From Lachnospiraceae bacterium A4 (GTDB lineage Bacteria > Bacillota > Clostridia > Lachnospirales > Lachnospiraceae), in NCBI GenBank assembly GCA_000403215.2, contig KE159565.1:34528-98527 (forward strand): a stretch of 64,000 nt of DNA, read 5' to 3'. Both the position numbers and the translations under genes were made by a program. Position 1 is the first letter of the stretch, and each line of letters opens with the position of its first letter. The notes below the pieces were generated by a model. It searched no databases. It saw only the letters and a program-made list of their open reading frames with translations, and was not told the origin of the DNA. Positions 55,044-63,452 of this stretch are shown piece by piece.

Positions 55044-55712
55044 ATGATAGAAATTTATTACATGGAGGAGGATAAACGAATCGCACAGGCAGTGAAAAAA
55101 TTCTTAGCGCAGGCAGGATATCATGTCTGTGTCTTTCCGACCATTGACGAGATCAAGGAGGCGCTAAACAAGATGCGCCCCGCGCTCGTTCTGGTGGACT
55201 GGCATATGCCGAACGGAAACGGCAGTCTGTTATGCCAGTGGCTGCGCGAAAACTGGTGCGGACTGCCTGTGCTGTTTATCGCGGCGCGCAGCCCTGTTCA
55301 CAGCCTGATTACAGAACCTGAAGATTATGTCGTGAAGCCGTTTGAACTGGATGCGCTGCTCGTGCGGATCCGCACACTGCTGCAAAAGCGGGGCGGCGCG
55401 GCAAAAGAGCATTTTACCTGTGATGTGATATCGCTAGACCGCACCAGAATGCAGGTGTGCTGCGGCACCGAGGAGGTTCATCTAAGTCCGTCGGAATACC
55501 GGCTGCTTTTGCATCTGATGCAGAATAAAGGCAGAACCGTCACGCGGGAGACGCTCCTGTCAGCCATCTGGAATACCGGCGAAACCTATGTCAGCAACAA
55601 TACGCTCTCTGTCACAGTGAAGCGCCTGCGCGCAAAACTTCATCAGCCAGCGTGCCTCAAAACAGTTCACAGTGTCGGCTACCGCATGGAAGATTCGGAA
55701 AAAATTGTCTGA
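55044..55712 (+). CDS. OmpR-family response regulator
   Basis: 222 residues. Receiver: EED at 8-10, phospho-acceptor D52 (LVDWHMP), Lys98 (YVVKPF); the position of the conserved Thr/Ser reads FIAARS. The winged-helix C-terminal domain has LSPSEYRLLLHLMQNKGRTV and NTLSVTVKRLRAKL. No classical HisKA kinase accompanies it, so it is an orphan in this cassette and might be driven by the GHKL kinase or a distant one. It starts two bases after the LytTR gene with GAGG inside that gene's end. It could recognise tandem repeats such as the one at 42197 (speculative). Confidence 0.9.
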   Translation: MIEIYYMEEDKRIAQAVKKFLAQAGYHVCVFPTIDEIKEALNKMRPALVLVDWHMPNGNGSLLCQWLRENWCGLPVLFIAARSPVHSLITEPEDYVVKPFELDALLVRIRTLLQKRGGAAKEHFTCDVISLDRTRMQVCCGTEEVHLSPSEYRLLLHLMQNKGRTVTRETLLSAIWNTGETYVSNNTLSVTVKRLRAKLHQPACLKTVHSVGYRMEDSEKIV

Positions 55713-55832
55713 TTTTCCATAAAAATAACACACTTCCACCGTATCTATAGTAACATGCAGCAAAATAAAAGCGCCAGACAGACACAGCGTTCTCTGTCAC
55801 GCGCAGTGGATTTGGAAAGGAAGGGAGTCAAT

Positions 55833-56969
55833 ATGATGAAAAAGCAGACAAAAACAGCGTTCGTAACAGCTCTTATGGTGTGCATTCTGACAGGCTGCGG
55901 CGGAGCGGGCAGTTCAAGTGCGGTAATGTCAGACACTGAGGCGCCTGTCGCAAACAGCAGCGCGCAGAAATCTTTTGCCGGGGGTGCCGCCTATGACACT
56001 GCGGCATCAATGAAGGAAGAAATTGCGGCAGTGGAGGAAGAAGCCATGCCGGCAGAAGAAGGCAGCGTGACAACGAGCCAGACCCAGAAGCCGGCGCAAA
56101 GTTCGGATAATATCACACTTCTTGAGGAAAAACTGGTGTATCATTGCAATCTCGACATTGAAACACTAGACTACCCGGCAGCAATCGCCTCCATCAAGGA
56201 GACGATCAGCCAATACGGCGGCATAATTCAGTCAGAGAGCGAGAGCGACAGCGGGCAGAACTGGTACTATGCGGAGTACCGCAAGACAAGCGGCACACTG
56301 CATAACTATCTTGAGGTGCGGATTCCGTCCAAAGATTATGAGACGTTTCTGGCGGCGCTCGACGGCGTGGGCAAGATAATCTCAAAATCAACCAGCGTGG
56401 ACAATATCAGCCAGAAGTACTACGATACGACTGCGCAGATTGAGGCATTGCAGATACAGGAAAAAAATCTCTTGGCAATGCTGCAAAAGTGCGAGACCAT
56501 CGAGGACATGATTACTGTTGAGCAGCGGCTGTCAGAAGTGCAGTATGAGCTGAACAACCTGCAAACCACAAGGCGTTACATGGATATGGACGTGGCATAC
56601 TCCTACGTCAACATCAGCATAACAGAAGTGATGGAATACCGCAAGGACAGTGAGCCTGTCAGGCGAAATACCTTTATGGACCGCCTGAAACATACCATCG
56701 TATCTACAGGCAGGGGATTTCTGTATTTCTTGGAAGGATTCCTGTTCTTGATAATAGGTCTGCTTCCGTACATACTGATTCTTTTCGTGCTCTATAAAAT
56801 ATTTTTCCACAAAAGGCTTCAGCGCTTCAGGGAAGAGCAGCGTGCGAAAAAGAACGCGGCGAGAATGCAGGAGGAGATGCGCATGCAGCGTATGACGCAG
56901 TTGGTTGAACAGCCTCAAGAGACGCAGGAGAGGACACAAAAAGACGAGACGGACAAAAAGGAAAGCTGA
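55833..56969 (+). CDS. DUF4349 lipoprotein
   Basis: 378 residues from the ATG at 55833 (GAAGGGAG before it). Lipobox LTGC with Cys22. After an Ala/Ser/Glu-rich linker the DUF4349 domain spans about 90-300: KLVYHCNLDIETLDYPAAIA, NYLEVRIPSKDYETFLAAL, ISKSTSVDNISQKYYDT and a helical pair EDMITVEQRLSEVQYELNNL. A membrane helix follows (LFLIIGLLPYILILFVLYKIF), then a charged cytoplasmic coiled coil. In other Firmicutes DUF4349 proteins sit beside two-component genes, as here, and may be anti-sigma-like or envelope sensors; the role is unproven. Confidence 0.9.
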   Translation: MMKKQTKTAFVTALMVCILTGCGGAGSSSAVMSDTEAPVANSSAQKSFAGGAAYDTAASMKEEIAAVEEEAMPAEEGSVTTSQTQKPAQSSDNITLLEEKLVYHCNLDIETLDYPAAIASIKETISQYGGIIQSESESDSGQNWYYAEYRKTSGTLHNYLEVRIPSKDYETFLAALDGVGKIISKSTSVDNISQKYYDTTAQIEALQIQEKNLLAMLQKCETIEDMITVEQRLSEVQYELNNLQTTRRYMDMDVAYSYVNISITEVMEYRKDSEPVRRNTFMDRLKHTIVSTGRGFLYFLEGFLFLIIGLLPYILILFVLYKIFFHKRLQRFREEQRAKKNAARMQEEMRMQRMTQLVEQPQETQERTQKDETDKKES

Positions 56970-57033
56970 GATTGCGTTCAAGGAGGGGGCGCTGCGGTTC
57001 ATCGCAAAAATCGGCGGATATTTCAAGGGCACA

Positions 57034-58146
57034 TTATCGCCGCAGGCGTTTTAAGCCGCCTGCGGCAAGTGGTTTTTTCGGATGCAGTTCAAATAATTTT
57101 CGTGCCATGTTCAGGTTGGTCTTGGTGCCCAGCCCATTGAGATAACAGGTGCCCAGCATGTCCGCGCCCCACGTGCTGCCCTTGAAATATGCCTTGCTCA
57201 GCAGGATAAACGCTTGGTCATAATCGGGCAGAACGTCCTGACCGCCGTGGAAGTAGATTTCGCCCAGCAGGTTGCAGAAGCCTGCATCATCTGGAAGCCG
57301 CGCAGAGCCTTCCTCCAGATAGGAGAGCGCTTTTTTCAAGTCAAGCGGCATGGCACCGTTAAAAGTGTAGAGCTTGCCAAGGCAGTAATACGCGTAATCA
57401 TCTTTGTGCGCCAGCGCACGTTCATACATCTCAATAGCTTTTGCCAGTCTGCCTTCATCGCGGTATTCATTTCCGACAATACGTTCGTAAGCACCGATTC
57501 CTAAGTCTGCACCAAGGTGAATATAGTTCTGGGCGCGCTGGCGCTGCACTGGCGCGCCGTTTCTGCCAGTGCGTAGGAGGTCTACCAGATTGGGCAGTGC
57601 GATGCCAAGCCCGGCAGCCACACACTCCTCGTAGAGCCGCATGGCGGAGGCGGTCCATTCATATTGATACCGTTTGTACTGTTTTGCGCCGGTGTTTGTA
57701 GGGGTAATGTCCAGAAACTCGCCGGCTGTACTGTAATAATACGCGTTTGCAATCAGATATTTGCAAAAAATGTGCCCCTGCGCAGCATATTCGGATACAG
57801 CATCCCAGATTTCTTTTTTTGAATGGTAAGGAGGGTGGACAATGGTGCCGCCCGGCGGCTCGAAGCCTTCCTGATGCATGGCGCCAAACATGCCGATGGC
57901 ACTCTCTAGTGTCAGGCTGGTGCGGAAGCACTCAAAAGCAAAGCTTGTGTCCACTGGCAGCCCGACGACAGGATCCACATAGCTCTTTCCGAGATAACAG
58001 CGTCCCAGAAAATAATAGGCGTCGCCATCTCCCAGATTGGCAGCCGCACGCAGCATAGAAAGCGCCTCCTCACGCCGGCTGGGATTTCGGTCAAACCATA
58101 GAAGCTGAATCGCAGTTTCCACGCGTTCATCAAACAGTGCAGTCAT
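57034..58146 (-). CDS. Sel1/TPR-like repeat protein
   Basis: 370 residues, soluble, no signal. Several Sel1-like repeats of about 36 residues can be seen: DAYYFLGRCYLGKSYVDP, YAYYCLGKLYTFNGAMPLD, GFCNLLGEIYFHGGQDVLPD and GADMLGTCYLNGLGTKTNLN (the last with the typical G-LGT turn). Such helical repeats serve as protein-interaction scaffolds; partners are unknown. A hairpin with ten pairs (57039-57048 and 57057-57066) covers the end of the gene and may act as a terminator although it lacks a T-run. The gene is convergent with the DUF4349 gene. Confidence 0.85.
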   Translation of the reverse strand: MTALFDERVETAIQLLWFDRNPSRREEALSMLRAAANLGDGDAYYFLGRCYLGKSYVDPVVGLPVDTSFAFECFRTSLTLESAIGMFGAMHQEGFEPPGGTIVHPPYHSKKEIWDAVSEYAAQGHIFCKYLIANAYYYSTAGEFLDITPTNTGAKQYKRYQYEWTASAMRLYEECVAAGLGIALPNLVDLLRTGRNGAPVQRQRAQNYIHLGADLGIGAYERIVGNEYRDEGRLAKAIEMYERALAHKDDYAYYCLGKLYTFNGAMPLDLKKALSYLEEGSARLPDDAGFCNLLGEIYFHGGQDVLPDYDQAFILLSKAYFKGSTWGADMLGTCYLNGLGTKTNLNMARKLFELHPKKPLAAGGLKRLRR

Positions 58147-58338
58147 TTGTCATCATGCCTTTCTCAGTAATTTATTCCTATTGTAACATAGGATTGCGCA
58201 GATTCACAACAGAAAAACGCTGTTTCACATCATTTCGGTTTGGAAGCAAAGAAAAAACTCCGATACAAGGAATGAAGTGCATGGAATGTATTACATCAAT
58301 CAATGTAAACAAATCAAGAATGAAGGGAGTATGGGCAT

Positions 58339-59097
58339 ATGACAATAAGCAATGTAAATGGCATATCATTTCAAACAGCAAACAGTGGAGGAAGTGCGGC
58401 GACAGATTCTGTCAGCAAATCGCTTCAGAATCAGATTGCAAATGCGCAGAAGCAGCTTCAGGACTTGGCAGCCAGCCCTGAGATGACGCCGGAGGACAAA
58501 ATGAAACGGCGGCAGGAAATTCAGCAGGAGATTACAGCGCTAAACCAGCAGTTAAGGCAGCATCAGATTGACCAGCGCAAGGAGCAGCAGGCAAAAAAGG
58601 CAGAGAAAACAGCAGAGAAAACAGAGACAACTGCAAACGGCATGTCAAAAGACAGTATGCAGGCGATGATTTCAGCGGAGTCTGCCATGAAGCAGGCAAA
58701 AGTACAGGGCAGTGTCGCCACCAAAATGGAAGGACGGGCAGGGATTCTCAAGGCCGAAATTAAGCAGGACGCCGCAAGAGGCGGCGATGTCGAGAAGAAG
58801 CAGAAGGAACTTGCAGAGGTTGAGCAGAAGGCACAGGCGGCAGACGCCGCACAGCTTACAACGCTGGCACAGGCAAATCAGGAGTTAGAGGGGGCAGCAC
58901 AGGACGGCAAAGCGGCTAACAGCGTTTCCGGTGCAGACCAGAAAGAAAAGCAGACAGAGGAAGCGACAGGGCAGGAAGCAGTTCAGGGCCAGCCGAAGCC
59001 AAATGAGAGCGAGGAGGCAGTTCAGGGCCAGCCGAAGCCAAATGAGAGCGAGGACGCTGACACGAATGTATTGCAGCATGTAGATATCCGGCTTTAG
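58339..59097 (+). CDS. FlxA-like coiled-coil protein
   Basis: 252 residues, no signal peptide. Residues about 25-75 match the FlxA-like pattern (SLQNQIANAQKQLQDLAASP, TPEDKMKRRQEIQQEITALN), a small family first known from a flagellar-sigma-regulated E. coli gene; the role is unknown. The rest is Gln/Glu/Ala/Lys-rich helix. The acidic tail contains a perfect 13-residue tandem repeat (AVQGQPKPNESEE). AAGGGAG precedes the ATG. Monocistronic by position. Confidence 0.78.
   Translation: MTISNVNGISFQTANSGGSAATDSVSKSLQNQIANAQKQLQDLAASPEMTPEDKMKRRQEIQQEITALNQQLRQHQIDQRKEQQAKKAEKTAEKTETTANGMSKDSMQAMISAESAMKQAKVQGSVATKMEGRAGILKAEIKQDAARGGDVEKKQKELAEVEQKAQAADAAQLTTLAQANQELEGAAQDGKAANSVSGADQKEKQTEEATGQEAVQGQPKPNESEEAVQGQPKPNESEDADTNVLQHVDIRL
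58978..59055 (+). repeat. 39-base tandem duplication inside the FlxA-like gene
   Basis: Two copies (58978-59016 and 59017-59055) are identical except for the last base. They keep the frame and add 13 residues; near-identity points to a recent slippage duplication. Confidence 0.95.
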
Positions 59098-59232
59098 GAA
59101 AAAGAAACCGTGCTGACAAAAATAATTTCTGGTTCTTTCTGATGTTTGGGTAACTCCATCTATTCTCATTTTGCTTTACTAAGCCAGTTTAGTGGTTTAT
59201 AACAAATCTTGAGAGTGTAACGTGGAAGGGCA

Positions 59233-59262
59233 TTCAAAGAAAACGATAAAATTAGGTAGAAT
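59233..59262 (+). promoter_or_regulatory. Possible promoter of the YbaK-type deacylase gene
   Basis: TTCAAA (59233-59238), 18 bases, TAGAAT (59257-59262), shortly before AAAGGAGAAG and the ATG. Confidence 0.4.
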
Positions 59263-59280
59263 GATATAAAGGAGAAGAAG

Positions 59281-59763
59281 ATGGCGATTGAACAAGTTAG
59301 AACTTATTTAAAACAGTATGGAGTAGAAGAAAAAATTCTGGAATTTGACGTATCCAGCGCCACTGTGGAACTGGCTGCGGCGGCGCTGAACTGTGAAGCG
59401 CAGCGGATAGCAAAAACGCTTGCATTTATGGTAGATGGCCGTGCAGTGCTTGTGGTGGCTGCGGGTGATGCCAAGATTGATAATCCCAAATACAAGGCGC
59501 AGTTTGGCACGAAGGCAAAGATGCTTTCGCCAAATGAGACAGAACTGCTGGTGGGTCATGCTGTGGGGGGCGTGTGTCCATTTGCGGTAAAGGAGGGGGT
59601 CGAGGTCTATCTCGATGTGTCATTAAAACGCTTTGAGACGGTATTTCCTGCCTGTGGAAGCGCCAACAGCGCCATTGAGCTTCGCATTCCTGAGCTGGAA
59701 AAATATTCTGGGTTTGTGAGCTGGATAGATGTCTGCAAAGGGTATGAAGCTGTGATTGAATGA
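59281..59763 (+). CDS. YbaK/ProX-type aminoacyl-tRNA deacylase
   Basis: 160 residues, a single YbaK/EbsC domain. It removes wrongly attached amino acids from tRNA in the cytoplasm (Cys-tRNA-Pro or Ala-tRNA-Pro in studied members). Motifs: RIAKTLAFMVDGRAVLVVAA with the catalytic-site Lys, HAVGGVCPFAV (family pattern VGGV-x-PF), and ACGSANSAIELRIPEL near the end. Length and motifs are complete; which amino acid it edits cannot be decided. AAAGGAGAAG precedes the ATG. Confidence 0.92.
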   Translation: MAIEQVRTYLKQYGVEEKILEFDVSSATVELAAAALNCEAQRIAKTLAFMVDGRAVLVVAAGDAKIDNPKYKAQFGTKAKMLSPNETELLVGHAVGGVCPFAVKEGVEVYLDVSLKRFETVFPACGSANSAIELRIPELEKYSGFVSWIDVCKGYEAVIE

Positions 59764-59826
59764 CACAAACTTAGAACATTCGATAAATAACTGCAAAGAA
59801 TATACGGAGACAAGGAGCCGCGTTTA

Positions 59827-59855
59827 TTGTTTTTTCATAGTAAAAGTATTATACT
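59827..59855 (+). promoter_or_regulatory. Promoter of the AAA-ATPase-like gene array
   Basis: TTGTTT (59827-59832), 17 bases, TATACT (59850-59855), about 45 bases before the ATG at 59903. Confidence 0.5.
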
Positions 59856-59902
59856 TATATTCATAAAAGAGACTGCATGAGAGCTTCAGAAGGGAGGCGT
59901 CT

Positions 59903-61486
59903 ATGGGCATTTATTTGAATCCGGGAAATATTAGTTTTGCGAAGACAATCCGATCGGAAATCTATGTAGATAAAACGGGGCTGATTGCATGTACGAATGA
60001 GTGTCTAAATACAAGAGATCACTATCTCTGCGTCAGCAGGCCAAGGCGTTTTGGAAAATCCATGACCCTAGAAATGCTTGCCGCATACTATAGCTGCGGC
60101 TGCGATTCAAGGGAGTTGTTTGCAGGGTTCAAGATTGCGCAGCACAAAGATTTTGAGAAGCATTTAAATCAATATGATGTGATTTATCTGAATATGCAGC
60201 AGTTTCTAATCGAGGCAGACGCGGGAAACGTGATAAAATATCTGGAACAGGAAGTGCTTAGGGAGCTTCGAAAAGTATACGGACAATATTTAGACCGAGA
60301 GCAAATCCGATTTGCGGCCGCACTGCGGGAGATTTTTGTAGAGACAGGGAGACAGTTTATATTCCTGATTGACGAGTGGGACTGCGTGATGCGAGAGCGG
60401 CAGGAGTCGGAGACAATGCAAAAGCAGTATCTTGATTTTCTGCGCAATTTGTTAAAAGATCAGTCGTATGTTGCGCTTGCCTATGTGACGGGAATTTTGC
60501 CAGTAAAAAAATATGGTCAGCATTCGGCGCTGAATATGTTCTGGGAGTATTCGATGACAGACCAGAGTATGCTTGAAGAGTACACTGGTTTTACAGAAAG
60601 TGAAGTCAAAGCGCTGTGTGCGCAGTTTGGTATGGATTTTGCAGAGACAAGCAGTTGGTACGATGGATATACCTTTACGGAGTTTCAGCATATTTACAAC
60701 CCTAAGTCCGTGGTGGAGGCGATGCACCGTCATAAGTTTTCGAATTACTGGACATCGACAGAGACGTATGAGGCGCTCAAAATCTACATGGAAATGGATT
60801 TTGACGGACTGCGCGCAGAGATTGTGCAGATGCTAGGCGGCGGACGCGTCAGGGTGAACACGCGCAGTTTCCAGAATGATATGCGCAATTTCAACACAAA
60901 AGATGATGTGTTGACCTTGCTGATTCATCTAGGGTATTTGGGCTACGCTTCCAACGAAAAGGAGGCATTCATTCCTAACAAAGAGATTATCGAGGAGTTT
61001 GAGAATGCCATGAGCGTAGGCGGCTGGCCGAATGTAATGAATGTATTAAAAGCGTCTGAAAAGCTTCTTGAGGACACTTTGCGGGGCGATGCGGAAAGTG
61101 TGGCAAAAGAGCTTGACAAAGCACATAGTGAAGTGGCTTCGATTCTGACATACAATGATGAAAACTCGCTGGGGTGTGCGATTGGGCTTGCGTATTACAG
61201 TGCGAGGAAGGACTATAAACTAATACGAGAGCTGCCAGCGGGAAAAGGGTTTGCGGACATTGTGTTTCTGCCACTGCCGCACACAAATAAGCCTGCGATG
61301 GTGGTAGAATTAAAATATGACAGGAGTGTCAGCGCGGCGATACAGCAGATTAAAGACAGGAAGTATATTCAGGCATTAGAAGGCTACACGGGGGAGATTT
61401 TGCTGGTGGGCGTGAACTACAACAAGGATAATGCGAATAAGCCCCATAGCTGTGTGATTGAGCGGGTGGGGAAGGCTAATAAGTAG
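59903..61486 (+). CDS. AAA-ATPase-like / PDDEXK_9 protein, array copy 1
   Basis: 527 residues. N-terminal ATPase-like domain with IYVDKTGLI, Walker A-type RPRRFGKS (46-53) and Walker B FLIDEWD (154-160); C-terminal nuclease-like core with Asp in GFADIVFLP and Glu/Lys in VVELKYDR (467-474). GGGAGG precedes the ATG. This and the following two genes are nearly identical over long stretches but differ in blocks (residues 10-20, 33-41, about 220-280), so the array looks shaped by recombination. Family function is unknown; intact key residues suggest an active enzyme. Confidence 0.92.
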   Translation: MGIYLNPGNISFAKTIRSEIYVDKTGLIACTNECLNTRDHYLCVSRPRRFGKSMTLEMLAAYYSCGCDSRELFAGFKIAQHKDFEKHLNQYDVIYLNMQQFLIEADAGNVIKYLEQEVLRELRKVYGQYLDREQIRFAAALREIFVETGRQFIFLIDEWDCVMRERQESETMQKQYLDFLRNLLKDQSYVALAYVTGILPVKKYGQHSALNMFWEYSMTDQSMLEEYTGFTESEVKALCAQFGMDFAETSSWYDGYTFTEFQHIYNPKSVVEAMHRHKFSNYWTSTETYEALKIYMEMDFDGLRAEIVQMLGGGRVRVNTRSFQNDMRNFNTKDDVLTLLIHLGYLGYASNEKEAFIPNKEIIEEFENAMSVGGWPNVMNVLKASEKLLEDTLRGDAESVAKELDKAHSEVASILTYNDENSLGCAIGLAYYSARKDYKLIRELPAGKGFADIVFLPLPHTNKPAMVVELKYDRSVSAAIQQIKDRKYIQALEGYTGEILLVGVNYNKDNANKPHSCVIERVGKANK

Positions 61487-61487
61487 T

Positions 61488-61568
61488 TGTATGATTGAGT
61501 GTGAAGTACATTAATATATTTGGCGTCATGTAGTGATGTAAGGAAAGCAGGCATGTAGCTGTGTGATT
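61488..61568 (+). repeat. Intergenic repeat, copy A
   Basis: About 80 bases following copy 1: GATTGAGTGTGAAG, ATTAATATATTTGG, TGTAGTGATG, ending TAGCTGTGTGATT. A related unit follows copy 2. The end TAGCTGTGTGATT also matches codons near the 3' end of the coding sequence (HSCVIE). Confidence 0.8.
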
Positions 61569-61733
61569 AAGTGAAAGGTAAGAGCAGATTTATCGTGAAT
61601 TTTATCATGAGAAGTATCTGTTTCAAGAAAGCATGGGAATCTGACAAAATCAGAACAGTGAACATTATAAAACATATGTTTGCAGACATGCATCAAAAAA
61701 CTTCACAGTTTTAGGAAGGGGATGGAGGTATCA

Positions 61734-63317
61734 ATGGGCATTTATTTGAATCCGGGAAATCAAGCTTATGAGGAAGCAACTTGTTCTAAAATATATATAG
61801 ATAAGACAGGATTGATTGCATGTACGAATGAATTATTAAAAACCAAGGAAAAATACCTCTGCGTTAGCAGGCCAAGGCGTTTTGGCAAATCCATGACCCT
61901 AGAAATGCTTGCCGCGTACTATAGCTGCGGCTGTGATTCAAGGGAGTTGTTTGCAGGGTTCAAGATTGCGCAGCACAAAGATTTTGAGAAGCATTTAAAT
62001 CAATATGATCTGATTTATCTGAATATGCAGCAGTTTCTAATCGAGGCAGACGCGGGAAACGTGATAAAATATCTGGAACAGGAAGTGCTTAGGGAGCTTC
62101 GAAAAGTATACGGACAATATTTAGACCGAGAGGGAATTCGATTGGCGGCCGCACTGCGGGAGATTTTTGTAGAGACAGGGAGACAGTTTATATTCCTGAT
62201 TGACGAGTGGGACTGCGTGATGCGGGAACGGCAGGAGTCGGAGGCGATGCAAAAGCAGTATCTTGACTTTCTGCGCGATTTGTTAAAAGACCAGCCGTAT
62301 GTTGCGCTTGCCTATGTGACGGGAATTTTGCCGGTAAAAAAATATGGTCAGCATTCGGCGCTGAATATGTTCTGGGAGTATTCGATGACCAATCAAAAAA
62401 TGCTTGAGGAGTATACAGGTTTTACAGAGGAGGAAGTAAAAGCGCTTTGTGAGCGGTATGATATGGATTTTGAGGAGATTAGCAGTTGGTATGATGGATA
62501 TCGGTTTAAGAATTATAAACACATCTACAATCCAAAATCTGTCGTGGAGGCAATGACCTGTCGGGATTGTTCGAATTACTGGACATCAACAGAAACCTAT
62601 GAGGCGCTCAAAATCTACATGGAAATGGATTTTGACGGACTGCGCGCAGAGATTGTGCAGATGCTTGGCGGCGGACGCGTCAGGGTGAACACGCGCAGTT
62701 TTCAGAATGATATGCGCAATTTCAACACAAAAGATGATGTCTTGACCTTGCTGATTCATCTGGGATATTTGGGCTATGATTCCAATGAAAAGGAGGCATT
62801 TATTCCCAATAAGGAGATTATCGAGGAGTTTGAGAATGCCATGAGCGTAGGCGGCTGGCCGAATGTAATGAATGTATTAAAAGCGTCTGAAAAGCTTCTT
62901 GAGGATACCCTGCGTGGCGATGCGGAAAGTGTGGCAAAAGAGCTTGACAAGGCGCACAGTGAGGTAGCTTCGATTCTGACATACAATGATGAAAACTCGC
63001 TCGGGTGTGCGATTGGGCTTGCGTATTACAGTGCGCGCAAAGACTATAAACTAATACGAGAGCTTCCTGCGGGAAAAGGGTTTGCGGACATTGCGTTTCT
63101 GCCACTGCCGCACACAAATAACCCTGCGATGGTAGTAGAATTAAAATATGACAGAAGTGTCAGTGCAGCGATACAGCAGATTAAAGACAGGAAGTATATT
63201 CAGGCGTTAGAAGGCTACACGGGAGAGATTTTGCTGGTGGGCGTGAACTACAACAAGGACAAAGCGAATAAGCCCCATAGCTGTGTGATTGAGCGGGTGG
63301 GGAAAACAGGTATTTAG
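61734..63317 (+). CDS. AAA-ATPase-like / PDDEXK_9 protein, array copy 2
   Basis: 527 residues from the ATG at 61734 (GGAGG before it; a longer start at 61680 is not supported by the other copies). Same layout as copy 1: RPRRFGKS 46-53, FLIDEWD 154-160, VVELKYDR 467-474. It is almost identical to copy 1 at residues 42-219 and from 281 to the end, but has different sequence at 10-20 (QAYEEATCSKI) and about 220-279 (KALCERYDMDFEEISSWYDG). One core-motif neighbour differs (GFADIAFLP). Confidence 0.92.
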   Translation: MGIYLNPGNQAYEEATCSKIYIDKTGLIACTNELLKTKEKYLCVSRPRRFGKSMTLEMLAAYYSCGCDSRELFAGFKIAQHKDFEKHLNQYDLIYLNMQQFLIEADAGNVIKYLEQEVLRELRKVYGQYLDREGIRLAAALREIFVETGRQFIFLIDEWDCVMRERQESEAMQKQYLDFLRDLLKDQPYVALAYVTGILPVKKYGQHSALNMFWEYSMTNQKMLEEYTGFTEEEVKALCERYDMDFEEISSWYDGYRFKNYKHIYNPKSVVEAMTCRDCSNYWTSTETYEALKIYMEMDFDGLRAEIVQMLGGGRVRVNTRSFQNDMRNFNTKDDVLTLLIHLGYLGYDSNEKEAFIPNKEIIEEFENAMSVGGWPNVMNVLKASEKLLEDTLRGDAESVAKELDKAHSEVASILTYNDENSLGCAIGLAYYSARKDYKLIRELPAGKGFADIAFLPLPHTNNPAMVVELKYDRSVSAAIQQIKDRKYIQALEGYTGEILLVGVNYNKDKANKPHSCVIERVGKTGI

Positions 63318-63440
63318 ATGTACGATGGAGTGTGAAGGTTATTAATATATTTGGTGTTGCGTAGTGAAGTGAAGAAAATAGATATTTAGCTGTGTGATTG
63401 TGTGTGAAGGTCATCAATATATTTGGCTTCGTGTTGTGCG
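63317..63440 (+). repeat. Intergenic repeat, copies B and C
   Basis: Copy B (63317-63399) matches copy A: GAGTGTGAAGG, ATTAATATATTTGG, GTAGTGAAG, TAGCTGTGTGATT. A shortened copy C (63392-63440) repeats GTGTGAAGGTCATCAATATA TTTGG-type sequence right up to the ribosome binding site of array copy 3. Confidence 0.8.
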
Positions 63441-63452
63441 ATGGAGGTATTT

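Noticed and set aside
56970..57051. Frame AFKEGALRFIAKIGGYFKG after the DUF4349 gene
   Set aside because: It reads plausibly but has no start codon or ribosome binding site and overlaps the end of the Sel1 gene; it may be a remnant, but is unsupported.
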